Positions 1 to 8,851 are shown, counted from the first letter of the stretch. The stretch: 28,276 nucleotides of DNA from an uncultured Oscillospiraceae bacterium (GCA_910579725.1 CAJTUD010000034.1:1-28276), one strand, 5' to 3'. Made by a program: numbers and translations. The notes: a model not told the origin generated them from the sequence alone.

Positions 1-32
1 CTTTTTACCTCTTCTCAAGTGCGTCGACTATA
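1..32 (+). mobile_element. Right end of MITE-like foldback repeat (copy 1, truncated by window)
   Basis: These bases match the right terminus of the complete repeat copies at 14810-14969 and 22962-23121. All share CTTTTTACCTCTTCTCAAG, then (in copy 4) TGCGTCGACTATA. The rest of this copy lies before the window. It sits upstream of the MATE gene in the same orientation as copies 2 and 4. Confidence is high that it is the same repeat family. That the family is mobile is inference. Confidence 0.85.
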
Positions 33-142
33 ACCCGGAGAAAGAATAGTTTTTTAATACCATTGGATGGATTATTACTTGCGGAGAGAAATCAATCCCG
101 GTAACATAGAAAGGAAAAGTTTGATGGGAAGAGGCAGATATC

Positions 143-1516
143 ATGTCATTGGCGCATACGTTCCTTGAGACAGACAGAAACTTTTACCGGCGGCTGGTGA
201 AAATAGCGGTCCCCGTGATCCTGCAAAGCCTGATCACAACGGGAGTGAATCTGGTGGACAACATCATGCTCGGCCAGCTTACGGAAACCGCCCTGAGCGC
301 GGCGACCCAGGCCAATCAGTTCATCGGGCTGTTCACCTTCGCCATTATGGGCGTGAGTATGGGCTCCTCCGTTCTCACATCCCGGTACTGGGGCGCCCGG
401 GACATGGTTTCCCTGAAAAAGGTGATCACCATTGCGCTCCGTTTCGGATTGCTGCTGGGCCTGATTTTCACGCTGCTGGACGTGTTCCTCTCCAGGCAGA
501 TCATGAGCCTGTACTTCAAGCCTCAGGAGCTGGCGGGAATTGAAAACGGGGTCGTCTACCTCCACTGGTCTGCGGCCGCCTTCCTTCTGATGTCAATTTC
601 CTTTGTGCTGACCAATATCATGCGCAGCGCGGGATTGACCCGCGTCCCGCTGATTGCCTCCGTCAGCGCCTTCGGCGTGAACATCGGCGCAAACTACGTG
701 CTGATATTCGGCAAGCTGGGACTGCCGGCCATGGGCGTGGCGGGAGCGGCGCTGGGCACCGTGATCGCCCGGGTGGTGGAAACCGGAATCATTCTCCTGT
801 TCTTCCTCCGGAACAGGACCATTTTTTACCGGCTCCGCCATCTGCTGGAGCCCTGCGGCGACATGGTGGGAGAATTTCTGCGGATCAGCGTCCCGGTCAT
901 GATCAGCGACAGCCTGCTGGGATTGGGGGACAATACCCTGGCCATCATCATGGGCCAGATCGGCTCCAGCTTTGTGTCGGCCAACTCCATTGTCATGATG
1001 GTCCAGCGGATCAGCACAATATTCATCACCGGACTGAGCTTCTCCGGCTGCTTCCTGACGGGACAGGTGCTGGGGGAGGGCCGGGTGGACGCGGCGAAGA
1101 AGCAGGGGTATACCTATCTGTTTCTCGGCATGGGCGTGGGCCTGCTGGCGGCGGGGATCATCCAGCTGTTCAGCGGCTGCGTGATTGAAGCGTACAACAT
1201 CACGGAGGAAACGAAGGCCATCGCGTACCAGCTGATGAACGCCATGTGCGTCTGTGTGATTTTCCGCTCGGTCAGCTCCATTCTGACAAAGGGCGTTCTG
1301 CGCGGCGGCGGAGACACCCGCTTCCTGCTGGTGGCGGATATGACCACCATGTGGTGTATTGCCGTACCGCTGGGCGCTCTTGCGGGCCTGCGGCTCCATC
1401 TGCCCGCGTTCTGGATTTACCTCTGCCTGTATTCCGATCAGGTGATGAAAGCGGTCTGGTGCATTTTCCGGCTGCGAAGCGGAAAGTGGATCAAGAAAAT
1501 CAAGGGCGCCGCCTAG
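143..1516 (+). CDS. MATE family efflux transporter
   Basis: This is a polytopic inner-membrane exporter of the MATE (multidrug and toxin extrusion) family, which exports small cationic or amphipathic compounds using a cation gradient. At 457 aa it has normal family length, with two related halves of about six helices each. The N-terminal half carries the typical 'PVILQSLITTGVNLVDNIMLGQL' type start (residues about 24-46), and the second half restarts near residue 245 ('ISVPVMISDSLLGLGDN'). The ATG at 143 is preceded by a modest GA-rich ribosome site. A competing ATG at 124 opens a 14-codon frame that overlaps this start (see findings). The gene is followed 69 bases later by an esterase on the same strand with no terminator visible between them, so co-transcription is possible. 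The exported compound cannot be told from sequence; in this context it could be a toxic aglycone or acyl product. Confidence 0.93.
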   Translation: MSLAHTFLETDRNFYRRLVKIAVPVILQSLITTGVNLVDNIMLGQLTETALSAATQANQFIGLFTFAIMGVSMGSSVLTSRYWGARDMVSLKKVITIALRFGLLLGLIFTLLDVFLSRQIMSLYFKPQELAGIENGVVYLHWSAAAFLLMSISFVLTNIMRSAGLTRVPLIASVSAFGVNIGANYVLIFGKLGLPAMGVAGAALGTVIARVVETGIILLFFLRNRTIFYRLRHLLEPCGDMVGEFLRISVPVMISDSLLGLGDNTLAIIMGQIGSSFVSANSIVMMVQRISTIFITGLSFSGCFLTGQVLGEGRVDAAKKQGYTYLFLGMGVGLLAAGIIQLFSGCVIEAYNITEETKAIAYQLMNAMCVCVIFRSVSSILTKGVLRGGGDTRFLLVADMTTMWCIAVPLGALAGLRLHLPAFWIYLCLYSDQVMKAVWCIFRLRSGKWIKKIKGAA

Positions 1517-1585
1517 AGCCTGTTTGAAAACCGGCGGCATCTTTTTCCACATCAACAAATTCATTATGAAAAGGAGAGCTTTTAC

Positions 1586-2389
1586 ATGGCGCTGATGCAC
1601 GTTACCTACTTTTCCCAGGCACTGGCGGGACAAAACGATTTTTACATGGCGATTCCCAATGATGTGCCGCCCTTCATGATGGAGGGCAGCCCCCATTATC
1701 AGCGCGGGATGAAAACGCTGATGCTGCTTCATGGCTACGGCGGCGGCGCATCGGACTGGGTCCTGGGCAGCAGCATCCAGCAGCTGGCGACGCGGTATCA
1801 TCTGGCGGTCATCATGCCCGGCGGAAGAAACGGCTTCTATCTCAACCAGGAGGCGACGGGCGGGCAGTTCGCCACCTTTGTGGGGGAGGAGCTGCTCGGC
1901 TATGCCAGAAGGAGCTTCCATCTTTCCGAAAAAAGAGAGGACACCTTCATCGGCGGCTACTCCATGGGCGGCTTCGGCGCGCTGCGCACCGGTCTGGCCT
2001 ATTCCCACAACTACAGCAAGATTGCGGCCCTTTCCAGCGCGCTGATCATTCACCAGCTGAAGGAGCTGTCTCCCGAAGCGCCCTCCCCCATGGCCAACTA
2101 TGCCTACTACCAGCAGGTGTTCGGTGATCTGAAAACCGCCGCGGACCGGGACTGCAACCCGGAGGTGCTGATCTGCCGGAAGCTGGCGGCGGGTGAGCCG
2201 GTTCCGGATATTTTTCTGGCGTGCGGCAGCGAGGACACGCTGGTGGAGACAAACCGCGCCTTCCGGGATTTCCTGAAGGAAAAGGGGGTTGCCGCGCAGT
2301 ACCATGAAAGCGCCGGAAATCACGATTGGACATTTTGGAACCAGTATCTGGAGCCCGCGATCCGGTGGATGCTGGGTCAGGACGGCTGA
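1586..2389 (+). CDS. Alpha/beta-hydrolase esterase, EstA/tributyrin-esterase (esterase D) type
   Basis: This 267-aa protein belongs to the esterase D / putative tributyrin esterase group of alpha/beta hydrolases, which cleave short acyl esters and includes S-formylglutathione hydrolase and feruloyl/acetyl esterases. The visible catalytic set is nucleophile Ser126 in GYSMGG (residues 124-129), acid Asp217 in GSEDTLVE, and base His247 in AGNHDW. The oxyanion-loop motif LLHGYGGG is at 47-54. There is no signal peptide, so it should act in the cytoplasm. The start ATG at 1586 has a good ribosome site (AAAAGGAGAG). The next gene follows after 15 bases, with its own strong Shine-Dalgarno beginning at the stop codon, so the two are surely one operon. 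The fold is certain. The substrate is not, but an acylated sugar is suggested by the neighbouring SGNH hydrolases. Confidence 0.88.
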   Translation: MALMHVTYFSQALAGQNDFYMAIPNDVPPFMMEGSPHYQRGMKTLMLLHGYGGGASDWVLGSSIQQLATRYHLAVIMPGGRNGFYLNQEATGGQFATFVGEELLGYARRSFHLSEKREDTFIGGYSMGGFGALRTGLAYSHNYSKIAALSSALIIHQLKELSPEAPSPMANYAYYQQVFGDLKTAADRDCNPEVLICRKLAAGEPVPDIFLACGSEDTLVETNRAFRDFLKEKGVAAQYHESAGNHDWTFWNQYLEPAIRWMLGQDG

Positions 2390-2404
2390 AAGGAGGAACC
2401 GCCG

Positions 2405-3526
2405 GTGAAAGAGCTGCGCATGAAAGACGCCCTGGGCCTGGTGAAGACGTGGGGGCGCACCTATTGGGATGAGCAGGACGGCGTGCTCTACGCCAACTAT
2501 ACCTGCGGCGCATTTGAAGTGGATTTTCAGGGAACGGAGCTGACGGTGGAATTTGCCGCTGTGCCGGATACCTTCGTCCCCCCTTCCGCCGCCGGGGAGC
2601 AGCCGCCCCGGGAAGACTGGCCGTTCATCGCCGTGTTTCTCGACGGCGGCGGCGAGCCCTTCCGCCGCCTCCGGATTCGGGACGGGGAGCGCGTGTGCGT
2701 GTTTCAGGCCGGGCAGGAGGAGCGCCATCGAATCCGCATGGTGAAGCTCAATGAGAATTTCCGCACCTGCCTGGGCATTCACGCCCTGCATATGGAGGGG
2801 TCTCTGCTGCCCTTTGAGAAGGAGAAGCGGGATATCATTGAATTGATCGGAGACTCCATTACCTGCGGCTTCGGCAACGGCACCACAGATATCTCCCACG
2901 AGTACGCAACCGCGGAGCAGGACGGCTGGATGACCCACGGCGCCATCGCCGCAAGGGCGCTGGATCTGGAGCCCCGGTTCATCTGCGTGAGCGGGATCAG
3001 CATTGAAAACGTAACGCCCATGCCCGGATTCTACTGCATGCGGGATTTGTACCCCTACGCGGACCGGGTGATTCAGGAAAAGCTGGCGCAGCGCCGGGGA
3101 GAGCCTGGGGACGCCCTCCTCCCCTTTGACTTTGCCGGGAATCCCGCGCGGTATGTGGTGCTGAACTTGGGGACCAACGACGCCAACCAGATTTATTTCC
3201 GCTCTGACAAGGAGCAGGCCGAGGAGGACTTTGAGCGCAACTACGCCCGCTTTGTATCGGAAATCCGCACGCTGAACGGTCCGGAGACGGTGATCATCTG
3301 CGCCCTTGGCTGTATGGACTACTACCTCTACGATAAAATCTCCATGATTGTGGAAAGGCTCCGGGAGGAGACAGGGGATCAGCGGCTGTTCACCTTGAAA
3401 TACAACAAAATGATGAACGTGGGACCGGACGCGGGCGGCTGCCTGCATCCGACCATCCACCGCCACAAGCTGATGGCGGAGGACCTGATTGGAAAAATCC
3501 GGAGCATTCAGGAGAAAGGACTGTAA
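2405..3526 (+). CDS. Two-domain SGNH/GDSL hydrolase, CE2-like acetylesterase candidate
   Basis: This 373-aa protein has an N-terminal beta-rich domain (about residues 15-130) followed by an SGNH hydrolase domain. The catalytic Ser151 lies in IGDSITCGFGNGT, the block III Asn258 in NLGTNDAN, and the catalytic His348 in GCLHPTIH. The order of a jelly-roll-like N-terminal domain before the SGNH domain resembles carbohydrate esterase family 2, which deacetylates xylan and glucomannan. That placement is inferred from domain order, not from a family search. The start is GTG at 2405, chosen because AAAGGAGG lies about 8 bases upstream. No signal peptide is seen, so it probably acts on imported oligosaccharides or glycosides. 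It sits between the EstA-like gene and a second SGNH hydrolase, with 3 bases to the latter, indicating tight co-transcription. Confidence 0.85.
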   Translation: MKELRMKDALGLVKTWGRTYWDEQDGVLYANYTCGAFEVDFQGTELTVEFAAVPDTFVPPSAAGEQPPREDWPFIAVFLDGGGEPFRRLRIRDGERVCVFQAGQEERHRIRMVKLNENFRTCLGIHALHMEGSLLPFEKEKRDIIELIGDSITCGFGNGTTDISHEYATAEQDGWMTHGAIAARALDLEPRFICVSGISIENVTPMPGFYCMRDLYPYADRVIQEKLAQRRGEPGDALLPFDFAGNPARYVVLNLGTNDANQIYFRSDKEQAEEDFERNYARFVSEIRTLNGPETVIICALGCMDYYLYDKISMIVERLREETGDQRLFTLKYNKMMNVGPDAGGCLHPTIHRHKLMAEDLIGKIRSIQEKGL

Positions 3527-3529
3527 ACG

Positions 3530-4717
3530 ATGGACAAATGGGTTCCTTCCTGGCAGTATGTCCCCATCGACTACCACCAGGATGTGGGTGTCTTTGAAAA
3601 TATAACCCAAAAGAGTATTTTTACCAACAATCTGAACGGAAAAAAGCTCCGGTTCCGGCTGAACAATCTTTTCAGCGGCGAGCCCCTGCGGATTCGGCAT
3701 GGCGCCGCCGCTCTGCGCAACCGTGTGACAGGCAGACTTTCCCCCCGGATGCCTCTCACGCTTGACGGCAGGGAGGAGCTGACCGTGGCGGCAAACAGTA
3801 CGGCGTACAGCGATGAGATCGACTGCCCGGTTTCCTGTGAGGAGGACGTGATCCTGTACCTGTATTTCAAAGAGAAATACACCGTCCGCAGCGTCTGCAC
3901 CACCTCCACCTGGCAAAGCTGGCAGAGCGTGCAGTACACCGGGGACTTCACCCGGACGGAAAAGCTGGGCTTCACCGTCAAGCCGCAGCTGGTCCCGGCG
4001 CTTGCCAGGGAGCCCTATCCCAACCAGTTCGCGGCCGGCGTGTGCGAGGTTTCGGTGCTCACCGGCGCGGAGACAAAGCTCATCGGACTGTTTGGAGATT
4101 CCATTACCCATATGTCCTATTTCAGCGATCCGCTCACCGCCATACTCTACGACCGCTTCCCCGGCCGGTGCGCCGTCGTCAACGGCGGCATCTCCGGCAA
4201 CCGGATTGAGAAGTCCCATCCTGTGCTCAGGGACTTTCCCGGAGAGGGACATCAGTTCGGCATTGCGGGCAGAGACCGCTTCCGGCAGGACCTGTATCAT
4301 GGCGGGCGGCCGGATTACGTCTTCGTCCTGGAGGGCGTCAACGACTGCTCCCACAGCATTGTGTTTCAGGAGCCGGACGTTCCCGGCGCGGAGGATATTT
4401 TCAAGGCGCTGGCGGACGTGGTCCATCAGGGGCAGTCCCTGGGCAGCACCGTTTATGTTTCCACCATCACGCCGTTCGGCGCGTTTGGGGAGCCCTGGCG
4501 GGACCGGGCGGAGACAATCCGCTGCGAATACAACGATCTTATCCGCAGCCGCTTCGCCGCCGGAAGCTGGGTGGATCTGGACGCTGCTTTGCGGGACCCG
4601 GATGATCCCCACCGGATGCAGGCCGGCATGGACCTGGGCGACGGCGTTCACCCGAACTGGGCCGGCGGCGCCAAAATGGCCCGGGCGGTTGCCGGCAAGT
4701 TTTTCCAGACGCTGTGA
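3530..4717 (+). CDS. SGNH/GDSL hydrolase with N-terminal beta domain
   Basis: This 395-aa protein is a second, distinct SGNH hydrolase. Residues 1-180 form a beta-rich accessory domain. The catalytic domain begins near 184, with Ser191 in FGDSITHMS, the Gly/Asn block NGGISGNRI (218-226), Asn271 in LEGVNDCS, and the Asp371/His374 pair in GDGVHPN. All four SGNH blocks are intact. The family includes acetylxylan esterases, rhamnogalacturonan acetylesterases and lysophospholipases, and the present sequence does not settle which. No signal peptide is apparent. It lies 3 bases after the previous gene and ends just before a bidirectional terminator, so it is the last gene of the plus-strand operon. 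Two non-identical SGNH enzymes in tandem suggest different acyl positions on one substrate (inference). Confidence 0.87.
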   Translation: MDKWVPSWQYVPIDYHQDVGVFENITQKSIFTNNLNGKKLRFRLNNLFSGEPLRIRHGAAALRNRVTGRLSPRMPLTLDGREELTVAANSTAYSDEIDCPVSCEEDVILYLYFKEKYTVRSVCTTSTWQSWQSVQYTGDFTRTEKLGFTVKPQLVPALAREPYPNQFAAGVCEVSVLTGAETKLIGLFGDSITHMSYFSDPLTAILYDRFPGRCAVVNGGISGNRIEKSHPVLRDFPGEGHQFGIAGRDRFRQDLYHGGRPDYVFVLEGVNDCSHSIVFQEPDVPGAEDIFKALADVVHQGQSLGSTVYVSTITPFGAFGEPWRDRAETIRCEYNDLIRSRFAAGSWVDLDAALRDPDDPHRMQAGMDLGDGVHPNWAGGAKMARAVAGKFFQTL

Positions 4718-4727
4718 CTTCCGCATG

Positions 4728-4764
4728 CAATTGCTCCCGCTGCGTTGTACAGCGGGAGCAATTG
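4728..4764. terminator. Bidirectional terminator between convergent operons
   Basis: A perfect 15-bp stem (CAATTGCTCCCGCTG and its complement, 4728-4742 and 4750-4764) with a 7-base loop fills nearly the whole gap between the convergent SGNH gene (ends 4717) and GH13 gene (ends 4767). T-tracts are poor on both sides, but the position and the stem strength make a two-way terminator the simplest reading. Confidence 0.8.
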
Positions 4765-4766
4765 GT

Positions 4767-6305
4767 TCATTTCTGCGAAAATTCAAATTTCACTTCGTTG
4801 GTGCTCCGGTTCCGGATGGTGATATCAAAAGCGCTGCCGGCAAAATCCGCGGCGAGGAGGGCCGTCTCGTCTCCCGCCTCCCATTTCAGCTCCAGCCGGG
4901 AGCCCTCCGCCCGGGCGGAAACGGCGGCGTCCGGCGAGAACACGTCGAAGCAGCTGCGCATCCTGAGCAGCTCCAGCTGCTTTTGCACCACGTCCATTTC
5001 CAGCCGTTCCTCCATCTCCGGGACGGAGAGATTGGTGCGGTTGATTTCCTTGTGCCCGTCCTTACCGGCCCGCTCCATGGCGGCGTAATCATTCTTTCCC
5101 GCAAAGAGGTCAAGATACCACACCTGAGGTTTGCCGGGCATGAACATCTGCACTGCGCGGGAAAGCAGCAGCTTCCGGCTGTCCTCCCCCAGCGCGCTGT
5201 AATAGGTTGCGTTGACCTGGTAGTACATGTTTTTCGCGCCATGCAGATTCTTCACATAGCCGCCCCGGGAAACCAGCGTGTCAATCAGGCCCTGAATCCG
5301 CTCATCGGGCAGCAGCCCCTTCAGATCCAGCATGGGAATCCCGTCGTGGCACCCCAGCATATTGACGGTGAAAATGTGGTTTTCCACCAGCTCCTCTGCC
5401 CATCGGGCCAGATATGAGCCTGTGCGGTGCTCAAACGCGTCGATAATCAATCCCGGCAGGAAGAAATCATACGTGGCGTATCCCTTGCCGGCAATGACCT
5501 TGTAAACGCCTTCGCCGTAGCTGGCGTGAATCTCCGGCAGCAGGGTCAGTCCATACCGGTCCGCCAGCTGGCGGACCCGCTCCAGCAGCTCCCAGGTTTC
5601 CGGCTCGTTCATGAAATTTTTCTTGCCCGGAGACTTGGGCGCGTAGGCGAAGGCATCCAGACGGATAATCTTCGCGCCGTAGGAGGCCAGCTTCGCCAGA
5701 GTCTGCTCATAGAACTCCCACACCTTGGGGGAGCGGATATTCAAATCCATCTGCCCCAGGTATTTCCGCTCCCCGTTTTCCTCCCACACCTTCTGGTAAA
5801 AGGTGTTCCAGTATGGAACCTCTCTGCCGTCGGGGAAGCGGACCATCAGAATGGGGAGGCCCGGCTTGCGGAAGAACATTTTCTCTATGTACTGCGGCGC
5901 GGGCTGCACATAGCCGCCGCCGGTCATCTCGCCGCAGCCGTCCCAGAACTTGTTCCAGTCAATGAAAAAATCCAGATATTCCGATTCCTGTCCCTTTTCC
6001 AGCAGGTCCTGGAACTGCGGCGACATCACGGAGGCGTGGTTGAGCACGAAATCCAGCTTCAGGTCAATGCCCAAATCCCTTAGCCGGTCCAGATCGGCCC
6101 GCTGCGCCAGATTCCCGCTCAGATCGTAGTCCACCACGCAGAACCCCCGGTCCAGATCGGAGTGGTACAGGCTGGGTAAAATATAGAACGAGGTAAACGC
6201 GTCTTTGAGCTCCTCCTTTTCCAGCATGGCGGCAATATCCCCCAGACGGCCGCCGATACTGTCGGGATAGGCGTTCAGCATCGCGCCCAGATCATGTCTC
6301 CCCAT
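4767..6305 (-). CDS. GH13 subfamily 18 enzyme, sucrose-phosphorylase family
   Basis: This 512-aa cytoplasmic enzyme resembles sucrose phosphorylase and its relatives (sucrose 6'-phosphate, glucosylglycerate and glucosylglycerol phosphorylases), which split an alpha-glucoside with phosphate to give glucose 1-phosphate. The catalytic set is complete: nucleophile Asp217 in IIRLDAFAY, acid/base Glu258 in LLPEIHASY, and the His320-Asp321 pair in LGCHDGIP. The early motif LDFVLNH (84-90) and the Asp50 region YHSDLDRGF are also present. The block YYQVNATYYSALG (361-373) has Tyr before QVN, as I recall for true sucrose phosphorylase; the 6'-phosphate enzyme has His there. A free-fructose-like acceptor is therefore more likely, but this is not proven. 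The start codon lies 3 bases after the kinase stop, with GGAGGGGTGA overlapping the kinase end, implying coupled translation. It is the last gene of the minus-strand operon. Confidence 0.88.
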   Translation of the reverse strand: MGRHDLGAMLNAYPDSIGGRLGDIAAMLEKEELKDAFTSFYILPSLYHSDLDRGFCVVDYDLSGNLAQRADLDRLRDLGIDLKLDFVLNHASVMSPQFQDLLEKGQESEYLDFFIDWNKFWDGCGEMTGGGYVQPAPQYIEKMFFRKPGLPILMVRFPDGREVPYWNTFYQKVWEENGERKYLGQMDLNIRSPKVWEFYEQTLAKLASYGAKIIRLDAFAYAPKSPGKKNFMNEPETWELLERVRQLADRYGLTLLPEIHASYGEGVYKVIAGKGYATYDFFLPGLIIDAFEHRTGSYLARWAEELVENHIFTVNMLGCHDGIPMLDLKGLLPDERIQGLIDTLVSRGGYVKNLHGAKNMYYQVNATYYSALGEDSRKLLLSRAVQMFMPGKPQVWYLDLFAGKNDYAAMERAGKDGHKEINRTNLSVPEMEERLEMDVVQKQLELLRMRSCFDVFSPDAAVSARAEGSRLELKWEAGDETALLAADFAGSAFDITIRNRSTNEVKFEFSQK

Positions 6306-6308
6306 ACG

Positions 6309-7259
6309 TCACCCCTCCTGCCGCATCATGCTGCGGTACTGGTCGTAGGTGAGCACGCTGCCGCTCTTGGAAAGAATGATTTTTGCCTTATGGGCGCAAT
6401 GGTCCAGCTCCTGCTGCTCAATTTCCAGCACCATGGTGGTAAACGGGGAGTCCGTCTTGCCGTCCCTGGCCCGGGCGCGGCGGTGGGCCCGGGTTTCCTC
6501 CGGCGTGCTGTTGAGCAGCACAGGGATGTCCACGCCCTCCAGATAGTCGCTGTTGCCATGGGTCCATTCAATGACCAGCACGTTGATCTGGGAAAAATCC
6601 ACCGTATCGTACCAGCGCTCATCCTCGGTGCGCCCCATGCGCTTGAGGGGCAGCATGCGGCAGCCCCCCTTGAACGCGGCGATGACGGCGGTCAGCTCGT
6701 CATAATCCTGCTCGCTGGGGGTCCCCAGGTATCTGGCCAGGGCTTTCCGGCCCTCTGCCTGATATACCTTCAGCCACTCCTTTCCGGCGGCTTCCCGGGG
6801 GTCTGCGTCGGTTTCCGCCGCCCAGAGGCTGCGTAGCCGGGCGCCTGTCTCGTCGGAGTAAACCCCGGCCCGCAGCATTCCCCGCATCCCGCCGACCCGG
6901 AAGATGCGCACCCGCTCGGCGTCATTATACACCGGGATTCTTCTGGGGTAGTTGTCGCCGGACAGGGTGTAGGCCCCCGCCCCGGCGCTGCGGAAATAGT
7001 GGCTGAGCAGGCTTGCGGTTTCGGATTTGCCCACGCCCGAGCCGCCGCATACGGCCACAACCGCCCTTCCGGTCTGCCTGGCGGCTTCGGCCGCCATGGG
7101 AACCAGCAGGGGATAAATGGTATTCGCCTTGTCAATGTGCTCCTGACGGATTTCTACCCGGTCGCCCGGCATATCGCCCTGGGGAATGCCGCCGGTTATT
7201 GCCGGAGGCTCCCACTGCGGCAGCGCCGCGGCCGCTCTGCTGACTGCATTTTTATCCAT
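6309..7259 (-). CDS. P-loop kinase of unknown substrate (uridine-kinase / APS-kinase-like fold)
   Basis: This 316-aa protein has a clear Walker A motif GGSGVGKS at residues 72-79, preceded by the strand VVAVC. A second block, SGDNYPRRIPVYNDAERVR, looks like a nucleotide-kinase substrate-binding segment, and an Arg-rich lid follows (HRRARARDGKTDS). These features place it among P-loop NMP/sugar/uridine-kinase-like enzymes. Such genes are often annotated as adenylylsulfate or uridine kinases, but nothing here supports sulfate or uridine metabolism. Wedged 8 bases after an esterase and 3 bases before a GH13_18 phosphorylase, it more plausibly phosphorylates the sugar or polyol released by the phosphorylase, or the glycoside itself. 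That role is inference from operon structure. The start ATG has AAGGA about 7-10 bases upstream. No signal peptide or membrane segment is seen. Confidence 0.8.
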   Translation of the reverse strand: MDKNAVSRAAAALPQWEPPAITGGIPQGDMPGDRVEIRQEHIDKANTIYPLLVPMAAEAARQTGRAVVAVCGGSGVGKSETASLLSHYFRSAGAGAYTLSGDNYPRRIPVYNDAERVRIFRVGGMRGMLRAGVYSDETGARLRSLWAAETDADPREAAGKEWLKVYQAEGRKALARYLGTPSEQDYDELTAVIAAFKGGCRMLPLKRMGRTEDERWYDTVDFSQINVLVIEWTHGNSDYLEGVDIPVLLNSTPEETRAHRRARARDGKTDSPFTTMVLEIEQQELDHCAHKAKIILSKSGSVLTYDQYRSMMRQEG

Positions 7260-7267
7260 AGCCGTCC

Positions 7268-8851
7268 TTATCCTTTCGGTGTGAACCGGGGCAAGCCGAA
7301 CAGGGACACCGTATAATCGTTCACCATCAGCTTGTTGTAGAAATAGCGGTATTTGTCCATCTGCTCCTGCGGGATCATATGCGTATGGTTGCAGAGCTCG
7401 CAGATATCAAATTCCTCCTGATACTTTTTCCAATGGGGCCGGCCCTCTCCGTTGGGATCGCCGGAGGCGCAGAAGCTGTGCCAATAGCCCTGGATCAGCT
7501 CCATGAAGTCGTAATCCGCTCCCACCCAGTGATAGGGGAAGAAGGGATTGCGCTCGCCGGTGTCTACCCGGCCGAATACATATGGCATCTCGGCGCAGTG
7601 GGGACTGCCTGCGTCCCGGCCCCGCTGGGTTTCGTTCTCCTTGCTCATCAGCCAGACGTAGGCGCTGCGGCCGTTTTTGGCGCACAGCTCGCCCAGCTTC
7701 ACAGAGCCCATCAGCATGATATCGGAGGCGATGGTGCTCGCCTGCTTCGCCGCCTGAATCCCGGTTTCGGCGGGATACCACTTCTTCATGTTTTCCGCGT
7801 TGTCCGGGAAGGCCTCCTCCAGATAGGCCAGATATTCCTCCACAGTGAACTTCTCCGGGTCCACGCAGGGGAACTCCTGGGAGCAGCTGCCGATCATGAC
7901 GTCAAAATCATTGAACTCGCCTGCGTCCATGATGTCCGAGTAGCGCTTGGGCAGGAATTCCCCGTCCACGCAGAAGCTGAAGCCTCTGCCGAAGCCTTTT
8001 CCGCCTGCGAACTCGTTGTAGGCGTCAAACAGCTCCCAGGCGTCCCGGCTTCTCAGCTCCTCAATGCTCCCGCAGCCGATGCGCTCCATGAATTCCACGC
8101 CCCGCTGCTCCAGAACGGAGCGGTCCACCGGCTGCATGAACCCCCAGTAAATCGGGCCGCTTTCAATGGAGACCCGGTTGATCAGCCCCTTCATAAGGGG
8201 AGAGGCGTGGAGCGCTCCGGTTCCGGCCGCCCCGCCGGACTGTCCGGCCACGGTGATCCGGTCCGGATCCCCGCCGAACTGGGCGATGTTGTCCTTCACC
8301 CACTGGCAGGCCTTCCGCATATCGTAGAGAGCGTAGTTGCCGGAGGTCCCGCCGCCCTCGGCCGTCAGATCGGGATGGGCGAAGAATCCCAGAAATCCCA
8401 GACGGTAGTTGATGGTGACGACGACCGCGTCCTTCCGCCTGGCAAAGCCGGTTCCGTCGCACACCACCTCGCAGCCGCTGCCCGCCACCATGCCGCCGCC
8501 GTGAATCCAGATGAATACCGGCAGCTTGTCCTCCGGGGTTTCCGCAGGGGTCCATATGTTCAGATACAGGCAGTCCTCCTCATACTGAGAGGGAGCCAGA
8601 AACTGGGGAACGCCATGCACGTTGGCGGGCATTTCCGGCATCTCCATCACCTGCTGGATGGATGCGGCGGAATACTGGGTGGCCCTGCGCACGCCCCGCC
8701 AGCGGCCGGGATCCTGCGGGCGGCGGAACCGCAGCGCGCCGACGGGAGGCGCGGCATAAGGGATTCCCTTGTATATCTTCAGCTTTCCCTCCGTATAACC
8801 CTGAAGCCATCCCTGCGCCACACGGACCTTTGCGTTTTCAAAATCTCCCAT
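7268..8851 (-). CDS. Type-B carboxylesterase (COesterase family)
   Basis: This 527-aa protein is a full-length member of the type-B carboxylesterase/lipase family (bacterial pNB-esterase-like), which hydrolyses esters of bulky alcohols or acids. The features in order are the N-terminal GIPYAAPPVGALRF block (residues 29-42), EDCLYLNIWTP (92-102), the oxyanion motif HGGG (117-120), nucleophile Ser205 in VAGQSGGAAG, acid Glu326 in GSCSQEF, and base His418 in SPHCAEMPYVFG. The triad is intact. No signal peptide is present, so it is likely cytoplasmic. It is the first gene of the minus operon with the kinase and GH13_18 enzyme. The start has AGGAGGT about 8 bases upstream. The operon arrangement suggests that it removes an acyl group before phosphorolysis of the sugar part. 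Confidence 0.93.
   Translation of the reverse strand: MGDFENAKVRVAQGWLQGYTEGKLKIYKGIPYAAPPVGALRFRRPQDPGRWRGVRRATQYSAASIQQVMEMPEMPANVHGVPQFLAPSQYEEDCLYLNIWTPAETPEDKLPVFIWIHGGGMVAGSGCEVVCDGTGFARRKDAVVVTINYRLGFLGFFAHPDLTAEGGGTSGNYALYDMRKACQWVKDNIAQFGGDPDRITVAGQSGGAAGTGALHASPLMKGLINRVSIESGPIYWGFMQPVDRSVLEQRGVEFMERIGCGSIEELRSRDAWELFDAYNEFAGGKGFGRGFSFCVDGEFLPKRYSDIMDAGEFNDFDVMIGSCSQEFPCVDPEKFTVEEYLAYLEEAFPDNAENMKKWYPAETGIQAAKQASTIASDIMLMGSVKLGELCAKNGRSAYVWLMSKENETQRGRDAGSPHCAEMPYVFGRVDTGERNPFFPYHWVGADYDFMELIQGYWHSFCASGDPNGEGRPHWKKYQEEFDICELCNHTHMIPQEQMDKYRYFYNKLMVNDYTVSLFGLPRFTPKG

Noticed and set aside
593..4786. Open frame of 1397 codons on the minus strand opposite the MATE and esterase genes
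   Set aside because: It lies wholly opposite four well-recognised plus-strand genes and a terminator. Its product has no domain and a skewed His/Gln/Arg/Gly composition typical of antisense frames in GC-rich DNA.
6309..7259. Annotation of the kinase as adenylylsulfate kinase (cysC)
   Set aside because: Only the P-loop supports it. No sulfate-assimilation genes are nearby, and the length (316 aa) exceeds that of CysC.
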